From NCBI GenBank assembly GCA_017883125.1, contig JADGOD010000116.1:1-14061 (forward strand): a stretch of DNA of 14,061 nt, in the 5' to 3' direction. The translations under genes were made by a program, and so were the position numbers. Shown here piece after piece: positions 1 to 6,217 of the stretch. The DNA is from Acidimicrobiales bacterium (GTDB taxonomy: Bacteria; Actinomycetota; Acidimicrobiia; Acidimicrobiales; RAAP-2). Numbering within the stretch: position 1 is the stretch's first letter; each line of letters begins with the position of its first letter. The notes beneath the pieces were generated by a model. It ran no database searches and was not told the origin of the DNA. It saw only the letters and a program-made list of their open reading frames with translations.

Positions 1-122
1 GATACGGACACCGCTTCGCGTCGCTCGGAGTGGCGATCGCTGACGGTCTCGATGAGAGGTTCCGGGCCACGATTCCGACACCGGAAGCCAATATCACCCC
101 CCATGGCGCGACGCGAAGATGA
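1..122 (+). CDS. Tyrosine recombinase (phage-type integrase), C-terminal fragment
   Basis: Only the last 39 codons are in the window. The frame enters with two bases (GA) of a split codon, then reads YGHRFASLGVAIADGLDERF and stops at TGA 120-122. Phage-type tyrosine integrases end in a (L/T)-D-x-Y-G-H-L-F-P segment followed by an amphipathic L-D-x-x-(Y/F)-R tail. The match is good: the first full codon (3-5) would be the catalytic Tyr that attacks DNA, and the split xGA codon is compatible with the Arg often found before it. The stop lies 96 bp from the 3' end of a tRNA-Cys gene, and the gene points at it. That is the usual position of int next to attP in elements that integrate at tRNA 3' ends. 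Family assignment rests on a short tail and on this context, so it is probable rather than certain. Confidence 0.68.
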   Translation, partial: YGHRFASLGVAIADGLDERFRATIPTPEANITPHGATRR

Positions 123-147
123 CGCGGATGCCACACGGATGACGCGG
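118..147 (+). repeat. Direct repeat pair GATGACGCGG, 20 bp apart
   Basis: GATGACGCGG occurs at 118-127 and again at 138-147, exactly 20 bp apart. The first copy contains the stop codon of the integrase fragment. Short direct repeats between int and the crossover point are typical arm-type binding sites for integrase or its directionality factor. That role is inferred from position only. Confidence 0.5.
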
Positions 148-221
148 GATCTCGGTCAATCCGGGTCATAAAGGGTCAAGCCGGGTCAAACTGATTTCCC
201 AGCTGACCTCGACTTTCTTGG
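123..221. other. Probable attachment-site arm (attL/attR) of an element in tRNA-Cys
   Basis: This stretch lies between the integrase stop and the tRNA body and has no gene. It holds the two repeat sets listed separately, then about 30 bp of unremarkable sequence, then the encoded CCA. By analogy with other tRNA-integrating elements, the crossover would lie in the 3' half of the tRNA and a second copy of that tRNA segment would lie at the far end of the element, left of this window. That second copy cannot be seen here. Confidence 0.5.
154..188 (+). repeat. Four GGTCA words in 10-bp helical phase
   Basis: GGTCA occurs at 154-158, 164-168, 174-178 and 184-188, a spacing of exactly 10 bp each time, so all copies lie on one face of the helix. 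The last three are preceded by G (GGGTCA). Copies 1-2 and 3-4 also form a larger 20-bp repeat, with 15 of 18 positions equal between 153-170 and 173-190. The array ends 30 bp before the tRNA-Cys 3' end. It is probably a protein-binding array of the attachment site (integrase arms or excisionase), but an operator for the tRNA-side or int-side transcript is also possible. Confidence 0.55.
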
Positions 222-293
222 AGGCGGCGCCCGGATTCGAACCGGGGTACGGGGCTTTGCAGGCCCCTGCCTAAACCACTCGGCCACGCCGCC
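219..293 (-). tRNA. tRNA-Cys (anticodon GCA)
   Basis: Read on the minus strand, a complete cloverleaf is visible. The 7-bp acceptor stem is GGCGGCG/CGCCGCC (287-293 with 223-229). There is a 3-bp D stem, a 5-bp anticodon stem GGGGC/GCCCC around the loop CTGCAAA with anticodon GCA, a 4-nt variable loop, and a T arm CCCGG-TTCGAAT-CCGGG. The discriminator base is U (base 222), the identity element of tRNA-Cys, and CCA is encoded at 219-221. The body is 72 nt without CCA. No clear promoter stands directly upstream; it may be transcribed after the small membrane-protein gene 42 bp upstream. Its 3' end abuts the putative integration arm, so the last bases may come from the inserted element. Confidence 0.96.
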
Positions 294-335
294 GCAGAGG
301 TGAACCTTAGCCTCACCATCCGCCCTGCCTCGGGG

Positions 336-533
336 TCAGCGGGTCGAGCGCCTCAAGACCCACCGCACGGCGACGAAGAGGACGACGATGAGGATCACCA
401 TCTTGATCGTCCACCAGACGACCCCAGCGATGGCGCTGAAGATGACGAAGAGGATCGTGACGGCAAACGCCACCACGATGACCGCCGCAGCGATCTCGAT
501 CGCACCGGCCCCTGACTTGTCGGTATCGCTCAC
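336..533 (-). CDS. Small two-helix membrane protein of unknown function
   Basis: A 65-aa frame starts with GTG at 533, with AAGGGGG seven bases upstream as a good ribosome-binding site. The frame is open further upstream (ATG at 584), but that start would run into glnD and lacks such a site, so GTG is preferred. After a short polar N-terminus (SDTDKSGAGA), residues about 12-40 are a long hydrophobic stretch and residues about 44-60 a second one. They are joined by WWTIK, and the protein ends in the basic tail RRSTR. This suggests a hairpin in the membrane with both ends in the cytoplasm. No family is recognised. It sits divergently from glnD and upstream of tRNA-Cys. A real gene is likely, given the ribosome-binding site and the coherent hydrophobic pattern, but this is not proven. 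Confidence 0.6.
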   Translation of the reverse strand: MSDTDKSGAGAIEIAAAVIVVAFAVTILFVIFSAIAGVVWWTIKMVILIVVLFVAVRWVLRRSTR

Positions 534-571
534 CGTGAATCCCCCTTCGCAGCCATCGGACGGCTGGTCCA

Positions 572-2941
572 ATGGTACGGTCAAACATGGCTGACAGTTC
601 GCTGCGCTCCACGCGCGACGCGCTGATGGATGATCGTACGCTGCGGGGCGAGGCGTTCTGCCGAGCCCTCTCGGATCACACCGACACCTGGCTCGCCGGA
701 ATCGCCGAGCAAGCCTCCGATGCCAACCCCCGCCGCCTCGTCCTCCTTGCCGTCGGCGGTTACGGACGCCAAGAGCTGTGCCCCTACAGCGACCTCGATC
801 TGGTCCTGGTCCACGAGGGACGTCGCGACATCAAGAAGGTGGCCGATGCCCTGTGGTATCCGGTCTGGGACGAGGGGGTGCACGTTGATCACGCCGTGCG
901 CCGGCCCAAGGAGGTCCTCAACGCCGCCTCGGGCGATCTGCGGGTCGCCCTCGGCCTTCTCGACGCCAGGGTCGTCTGGGGGGACCAGAAGGTCGCCGAG
1001 CCGCTGATCGCCAAGGTGCGCCAGCTGTGGCGGTCGTCGCTGGCGGCCGACTTCCTGCCCGCCCTCGAAGAGCAGATGGTCAAGCGCCACCACGACGAGG
1101 GCGACGTGGCCTTCCTCCTCGAGCCGAACCTCAAGGAGGCCCATGGAGGGCTCCGAGACGTGAGCGTGCTCCGCGCCCTTCCCTCGTGCGCTCCTCGGCT
1201 GAGCGAGCTCGTCGACCTCGAGGTGATCAAGGGCGCCGCATCTACCCTGACCTCGGTGCGCGTCGAGCTCCATCGCAATGCGCGCCGGGCGCTCGACAAG
1301 ATGCTGCTCCAAGAGCAGGATGCCGTCGCCAGGTCGCTCGACTACGCCGATGCCGACGCCCTCTGCCGAGCGGTCTCCGAGGCCGGCCGCTCCATTGCTC
1401 GCCTCAGCGACGAGACCTGGCGGCGCCGGCGGCTCTGGGCTCCGGGAGCCTCGATGTTCTCAAGCGACGGGTCCGACCGCCTCGACGTCGAAGAGGGCAT
1501 CGTGGTCGTCAACGGCGAGGTCACCCTGGCGTCGGCGGCCGACGTCAGCCACGACGCCTCACTGATCTGGCGAATCGGGGCCGTGGCCGCCGAGAGGGAC
1601 CTGCCCATCGCTCTGGGAGCCGTCCACCGGCTGGCTGACAAGGTCACCGAGCCATCGGATCCCTGGCCCACGGAGCTGAGGGACTCGCTGGTCCGCCTCT
1701 TGCTCCTCGGCCGAGCCGCCATCGCCCCGTTCGAGTCGCTCGACCACGTCGGCGTGGTCTCGCGGCTCGTCCCCGAGTGGGAGCACGTCCGCTACCACCA
1801 TCAGCGCAACGCCTATCACCGCTTCACGGTCGACCGACATCTGCTCGAGACGGCGGCGAACGCCTCGGAGCTCGTCGGCACGGTCGACCGGCCGGACCTC
1901 CTCGTCATCGGTGCGCTCTTCCACGACATCGGCAAGGGGCTCCCCGGCGACCACACCGAGCTGGGCATCGAGCTAATGGGGACGCTCGGGACCCGCATGG
2001 GCTTCGACGTCACCGATGTCGCCACCCTCCAGGCGCTGGTCCGGTACCACCTCCTGCTCGCAGACACCGCCACCCGACGCGACCTCTCTGACCCCCGCAC
2101 GATCCAGACGGTGGCTGAGCTCGTGGGCGACCGCACGACGCTCCACCTCCTCGGGGCGCTCACCAAGGCCGACAGCCTCGCCACCGGGAGCTCTGCATGG
2201 GGAGGTTGGAAGGAGCAGCTCGTCCGGGACCTGGTCGAGCGGACCGATGCCTACCTCGCCGGACGCACCCCGGCCTCGACGTCGTCACCGACGCCGCCGG
2301 AGAACCAAGCCGCCCTCGCCGAGGCTCGCCTCTCAGGTGCTCCCGTGGTGCTCCTCGAGCCCCCCTCCGTGGTCGTCGCAGCCCCCGACCGTCCGGGACT
2401 GCTGGCCGACGTGGCCGGCACCCTCGCCCTCAATGGGCTCGACGTCCACGCCGCCAACGCCGAGAGCGTCGATGGGGTAGCCCTCGACATCTTCACCGTC
2501 GAGCTGGCAGGCGGCCGTTGGCCGGAGGCCGCCACCTTGCGCGCCGACCTTCTCGGCGTGCTCCGCGGTGAGATCGATCTCGCGCGTCGCCTCGAGACGC
2601 GCTCGGCGACCTATGCGTCGGCCCGCCAGACCTGGTCCGCTCACCCGGTCATCTCCTCGGTGGTCATCGACAACGACGCCTCCCTCGACTGCACGATCAT
2701 CGAGGTGCGCGCCGCCGACGAGATCGGCCTCCTCCACCGGCTCACCTCGTGCCTCTTCGGGAGTGGTCTCGACGTCAACGCGGCACGCGTGGCCACCATC
2801 GGCGGCGAGGTGATCGATGCCTTCTACGTGCGAGCGCCCGGCGGAGAGAAGCTGACGGACCCCGGCCACCTCCGAGAGGTGAAGGGAGCGCTCGAGGGCA
2901 TCCTCTCAGGTTCTTCGGCCGCTGGCGTTGAACAGGGGTAA
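572..2941 (+). CDS. glnD: [Protein-PII] uridylyltransferase / uridylyl-removing enzyme
   Basis: A 789-aa cytoplasmic sensor of glutamine that uridylylates (in actinobacteria often adenylylates) the PII protein when nitrogen is scarce and reverses this when nitrogen is plentiful. Domain order is complete. The nucleotidyltransferase motif GGYGRQEL (62-69) is followed by SDLDL (73-77) with the metal-binding acidic residues. EPNLKEAHGGLRD (about 184-196) is the conserved GlnD linker motif. An HD phosphohydrolase domain follows, with FHDIGKG at about 450-456. Two C-terminal ACT domains (about 599-645 and 707-770) carry the PDRPGLL and ADEIGLL signatures. Length is slightly below the roughly 800-900 usual. 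No glnB or amtB is beside it, unlike the common amtB-glnB-glnD order. ATG 572 has only a weak ribosome site. ATG 587 is an alternative, with a TACGGT -10-like hexamer five bases before it, and would fit leaderless translation. Confidence 0.93.
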   Translation: MVRSNMADSSLRSTRDALMDDRTLRGEAFCRALSDHTDTWLAGIAEQASDANPRRLVLLAVGGYGRQELCPYSDLDLVLVHEGRRDIKKVADALWYPVWDEGVHVDHAVRRPKEVLNAASGDLRVALGLLDARVVWGDQKVAEPLIAKVRQLWRSSLAADFLPALEEQMVKRHHDEGDVAFLLEPNLKEAHGGLRDVSVLRALPSCAPRLSELVDLEVIKGAASTLTSVRVELHRNARRALDKMLLQEQDAVARSLDYADADALCRAVSEAGRSIARLSDETWRRRRLWAPGASMFSSDGSDRLDVEEGIVVVNGEVTLASAADVSHDASLIWRIGAVAAERDLPIALGAVHRLADKVTEPSDPWPTELRDSLVRLLLLGRAAIAPFESLDHVGVVSRLVPEWEHVRYHHQRNAYHRFTVDRHLLETAANASELVGTVDRPDLLVIGALFHDIGKGLPGDHTELGIELMGTLGTRMGFDVTDVATLQALVRYHLLLADTATRRDLSDPRTIQTVAELVGDRTTLHLLGALTKADSLATGSSAWGGWKEQLVRDLVERTDAYLAGRTPASTSSPTPPENQAALAEARLSGAPVVLLEPPSVVVAAPDRPGLLADVAGTLALNGLDVHAANAESVDGVALDIFTVELAGGRWPEAATLRADLLGVLRGEIDLARRLETRSATYASARQTWSAHPVISSVVIDNDASLDCTIIEVRAADEIGLLHRLTSCLFGSGLDVNAARVATIGGEVIDAFYVRAPGGEKLTDPGHLREVKGALEGILSGSSAAGVEQG

Positions 2942-2962
2942 CACCTTGGTATCCTTACCCGG
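2928..2962 (+). promoter_or_regulatory. Promoter for the L,D-transpeptidase gene, apparently leaderless
   Basis: TTGAAC (2928-2933) and TATCCT (2950-2955) are separated by 16 bp, and the GTG start codon follows seven bases after the -10. Transcription would begin at or next to the start codon, giving a leaderless mRNA. No ribosome-binding site is seen, which fits. The -35 element overlaps the last codons of glnD, so this gene group can be expressed independently of glnD. Confidence 0.6.
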
Positions 2963-4087
2963 GTGAGTGCCCGCCACGCAGCCGACAGCAAATCCAAGAA
3001 GTACCTGGTCCTCGGAATCTCGGCGGCCGTGGTGTGCGTCGGTCTTGCCGGATCGGCCATCGCCATCGCCACGACGTCGACCTCCACCTCGTCGGCCCCC
3101 ATCCCCCAGGCTGGAGCGTTCACCGTGCTGGGCACGACGCCATCGAGCGCGTCCACCGTCGACTCGAGCGCCGCCATCAGGGTCTCGCTCAGCGGTCCGC
3201 TCTCCACCATGAGCCCCATGCCGGTGATCTCACCAGCCGTGGAGGGCAGCTGGGAGCACCTCTCGGCAACGACCATCGAGTTCATCCAACAGACGCCGTT
3301 CCAGCCGGGCCAGTCGGTCACCGTCACCATCCCCGGGGGCGCCACCGGCCTTGAGTCGACCAGCGGCGTACGGCTCGCGTCGACCGTGACGACCTCCTTC
3401 CAGGTCGCCCCGCTCTCTCTCCTGCGGGTCCAGCAGCTCCTGGCCGAGGAGGGCTACCTGCCGGTGACCTTCAACCCGACATTTCCGACGACGACCGCTG
3501 GAGCCCCCACCGGCGACCAGGTCGGCACCTTCTCCTGGCGATGGGGGGGGCTCCCGGCGAGCCTGATCTCCCAGTGGCAGCCGGGAGTGCCCAACATGAT
3601 CACCCGCGGCGCTCTCATGCGCTTCGAAGACGTCCACCACCTCGCCACCGACGGCACCGTCACCCCTCAGGTGGAGTCGCTGCTGCTGGCGGACCGGACC
3701 AACGGGGTCAACGACCCGGATCCCTACACCTACGTCGACGTCTCGAAGGCTCTCCCCCAGACCCTCCGGTTGTACTCGAACGGCAAGATCGTCTTCACGA
3801 CCAACGTCAACACCGGCATCCCGGGCCAAGACACGGCGAACGGGACCTACCCGGTCTACGTTCGCTATCGGACCACCACGATGTCGGGGACGAACCCTGA
3901 CGGAACGACGTATCACGACGAAGGCGTGCCCTGGACGAGCTACTTCAATGGCGGCGACGCGCTTCATGGGTTCCTCCGCCCCACCTACGGCTCCCCCCAG
4001 AGCCTCGGGTGTGTCGAGATGACCTACGCAGACGCCGAGGTGGTCTGGAACCAGACCCCGCTCGGCACCCTTGTCACGGTCTCGTGA
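2963..4087 (+). CDS. L,D-transpeptidase (YkuD domain) with Ig-like domain
   Basis: A 374-aa exported enzyme expected to make 3-3 (L,D) cross-links in peptidoglycan or attach proteins to it. A basic N-terminus is followed by a signal/anchor helix (14-37) and a Ser/Thr linker. Residues about 52-148 look like a bacterial Ig-like domain (TVLGTTPSSASTV start, SFQVAP end). Residues 154-166 (RVQQLLAEEGYLP) resemble a peptidoglycan-binding repeat. The YkuD catalytic domain covers about 255-374. His335 in HGFLRP and Cys350 in SLGCVEM are the expected catalytic pair. The usual S-H-G-C is S-L-G-C here, and the residue after His335 is Gly rather than Ser. Cys is kept, so the enzyme is probably active. 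GTG 2963 is chosen because an apparent promoter leads straight into it. The sortase gene follows 26 bp later, so the two probably share a transcript for cell-envelope assembly. Confidence 0.85.
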   Translation: MSARHAADSKSKKYLVLGISAAVVCVGLAGSAIAIATTSTSTSSAPIPQAGAFTVLGTTPSSASTVDSSAAIRVSLSGPLSTMSPMPVISPAVEGSWEHLSATTIEFIQQTPFQPGQSVTVTIPGGATGLESTSGVRLASTVTTSFQVAPLSLLRVQQLLAEEGYLPVTFNPTFPTTTAGAPTGDQVGTFSWRWGGLPASLISQWQPGVPNMITRGALMRFEDVHHLATDGTVTPQVESLLLADRTNGVNDPDPYTYVDVSKALPQTLRLYSNGKIVFTTNVNTGIPGQDTANGTYPVYVRYRTTTMSGTNPDGTTYHDEGVPWTSYFNGGDALHGFLRPTYGSPQSLGCVEMTYADAEVVWNQTPLGTLVTVS

Positions 4088-4113
4088 CCCTGGCGGACTG
4101 AGAGAATCCTCTG

Positions 4114-5055
4114 ATGAGCAATCTTGAACCCACCCCTGAGCCGCCCGTTCGGCCGCGTCGCTCAAAAGGCCGCTCCACGTCGAGGTGGGCGGGCATCCTA
4201 GGGCGGGTCCTCATCGGGGCAGGCGTCTTGGTCCTGCTCTTCGTCCTCTTCCAGATCTTCGGCACCTCCTACATCCAGGCGAAGCACCAGGCGCAGCTGC
4301 GCGGACAGATCGACACCAAGCACAGGACCGAGACGATCCCCTCCTCGCTCCCCCCCTCGCCACCGGCCACCGTCGCCACAATGGCGGCCCCCGGCGATGG
4401 TGCGCCCCTCGCGGTCATCGAGATCCCGAAGATCAACCTCAACCAGGTCGTCATCCAGGGGACCAACGAACCGCAGCTCGAGCTCGGACCGGGCCACTAC
4501 AACGCGACCCCCTTGCCGGGAGAAGCGGGCAACGCGAGCATCGCGGGGCACCGGACCACGTGGGGGCACCCCTTCTACAACCTCGACAAGCTCGTCAAGG
4601 GCGACAAGATCTACCTCGCCACCTCCCGGGGGACGTTCGTCTACACCGTGACAACGAGCGAGATCGTCGACCCCACCGACGTTGCGGTCCTGGATCCGAC
4701 CTTCCTGCCCACGTTGACCCTCACCACGTGCAACCCGAAGTACTCCGCCGCCCAGCGACTCGTCGTCAAGGGAGCGCTGACCAGCACCGTGTTCAGCCAG
4801 GTGCTCAAGCCAGAGACACCCTCGTCGACGACGACGGTACCGGTCGGCCACAAGACCGCGGCGCCCTCGTCGCCGAGCCCGTGGCCTGCCGTCGGATGGG
4901 GCCTCCTGACGGCGCTGCTCTGCGTGGCCGCATGGTTCGCATCGACCAAGCTGCGCAGGTCCTGGGTCGCCTACGTCGTGGCCACCCCGTTCGTGGCGGT
5001 CTCGCTGTTCCTGTTCTTCGCAGCCATCTCCTCCCAGCTCCCCGCAGGGCTCTGA
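4114..5055 (+). CDS. Sortase with C-terminal membrane segments
   Basis: A 313-aa membrane-anchored cysteine transpeptidase that would cleave sorting signals (LPXTG-like, or LAXTG if class E) and link proteins to the cell wall. An N-terminal helix (25-50) is followed by the sortase barrel from about 97 (LAVIEIPKINLNQVV). All three catalytic residues are visible: His146 in SIAGHRTTWGHPF, Cys206 in TLTTCNP and Arg215 in AAQRLVV. After a Ser/Thr/Pro linker, two further hydrophobic helices lie at about 257-277 and 284-305, separated by the positive TKLRR. This is more than the single anchor of a standard class E/F enzyme. ATG 4114 has a modest GAGAG ribosome site nine bases upstream. It probably forms an operon with the L,D-transpeptidase and the DUF2332 gene, whose TTG start lies one base after this stop. 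No sortase substrate is encoded in the window. Confidence 0.9.
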   Translation: MSNLEPTPEPPVRPRRSKGRSTSRWAGILGRVLIGAGVLVLLFVLFQIFGTSYIQAKHQAQLRGQIDTKHRTETIPSSLPPSPPATVATMAAPGDGAPLAVIEIPKINLNQVVIQGTNEPQLELGPGHYNATPLPGEAGNASIAGHRTTWGHPFYNLDKLVKGDKIYLATSRGTFVYTVTTSEIVDPTDVAVLDPTFLPTLTLTTCNPKYSAAQRLVVKGALTSTVFSQVLKPETPSSTTTVPVGHKTAAPSSPSPWPAVGWGLLTALLCVAAWFASTKLRRSWVAYVVATPFVAVSLFLFFAAISSQLPAGL

Positions 5056-5056
5056 C

Positions 5057-6217
5057 TTGGGCGCGACCTCGCGCCCCGATGACCGCGAACTGATACTCGC
5101 CAGGTTCGACGAGCTCTTGGGGGCCTCGGAGCGCTCAGCGCACCCCCTCTACGCATCCCTGTGCGACGCTGCCCACCACACGGCGATCTTGGTCGACCTG
5201 GTCCTGCGGGCTCCGAGGTCCCAGCAGCGACCCAACCTGCTCTTCGCCGCCATCCACCTCCTGGCCCTCCGGGACCCCGGCGGGCCACTCGCTCCGTGGT
5301 ATCCGACGGCACGGTGGTTCAGCGAGCTCGGAGAAGACCTCGACCACCCGCCCGAGACGCCGCCTGCCCCCTCGTCGCTCCCCGGCGGGGGCGTCGATGC
5401 CGTCGTGGAGTTCTGCGCCTCGCACACCCATGAGCTCGAATCACTCATCACGACACGCTCGACCCAGACCAATGAGGTGGGCCGGAGCGCGGTCCTCCTC
5501 ATCGGGCTGCAGCACTGCTCGACCAGTGGCTCGGCGATCGGCCTCATCGATCTCGGAAGCTCCGCTGGGCTCAACCTGACCCCCGAGCGCTACGCCCACC
5601 GGCTGAGCACCGGAGAGGTCCTGGGCGATCCGGAGAGCGACGTCGTCATCGACGTCGAGGTTCGCTCCGGGCCGCCCGAGGGAGCCGCGGTCGACATCGC
5701 GTGGCGCCGAGGGCTCGATCGGGCTCCCCTCTCGATGGATGACGACCAGGACGCCCTCTGGCTCTTGGCGTGCCAGTGGCCCGACGACGTCGGTCGCTTC
5801 GAGCGGACCCGGCGGGCCATCAGGCTCCAGCGCAGCACCCTCGGGGCTGACCTCGTGATCCGCGGCGACGTGGTCGATGACCTCGAAGCACTGGTGCTCG
5901 CCGCCCCGGCGTCGTGCCACGTCGTGGTCTTCAGCTCCTGGATGGCGGCATACCTCGAGCCCGGGGCCCAGATGGCCCTGGCCGGCAAGCTCCGCTCTCT
6001 GGCCGCCACTCGCCCGCTCTCGTGGCTGTGGATGGAACATCCCGGCGAGGTTCGAGGTCTGAACCCGCCTCGGACAGGTGCAGAGCGGATCCCGGGATCG
6101 AGCCTCCTGGTCCTCGAAGAGCCCCCGTCAGCCCCACGGGTCCTTGCCCAGGTCCACCCTCACGGCTCCTGGATCTCCTGGGAGGGCTCGGCGGGGCCGA
6201 AGGGGACATCCCGCTGA
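5057..6217 (+). CDS. DUF2332 family protein
   Basis: A 386-aa protein of a family common in actinobacteria and of unknown function. The family signature TQTNEVGRS (136-144) is followed by LIDLGSSAGLNL (163-174). The latter resembles the Gly-rich loop of an S-adenosylmethionine-dependent methyltransferase, so a methyltransferase-like fold is a fair guess but not demonstrated. A conserved C-terminal part with WMAAYLEPG and a final HPHGSWISW fits the family. There is no signal peptide or membrane helix, so it is cytoplasmic. The TTG start at 5057 lies one base after the sortase stop, with AGGG upstream inside the sortase gene, which suggests translational coupling. A start further inside is possible, but there is no good ATG near the N-terminus. 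Its 3' end overlaps the 3' end of dinB on the other strand by 58 bp. Confidence 0.83.
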   Translation: MGATSRPDDRELILARFDELLGASERSAHPLYASLCDAAHHTAILVDLVLRAPRSQQRPNLLFAAIHLLALRDPGGPLAPWYPTARWFSELGEDLDHPPETPPAPSSLPGGGVDAVVEFCASHTHELESLITTRSTQTNEVGRSAVLLIGLQHCSTSGSAIGLIDLGSSAGLNLTPERYAHRLSTGEVLGDPESDVVIDVEVRSGPPEGAAVDIAWRRGLDRAPLSMDDDQDALWLLACQWPDDVGRFERTRRAIRLQRSTLGADLVIRGDVVDDLEALVLAAPASCHVVVFSSWMAAYLEPGAQMALAGKLRSLAATRPLSWLWMEHPGEVRGLNPPRTGAERIPGSSLLVLEEPPSAPRVLAQVHPHGSWISWEGSAGPKGTSR

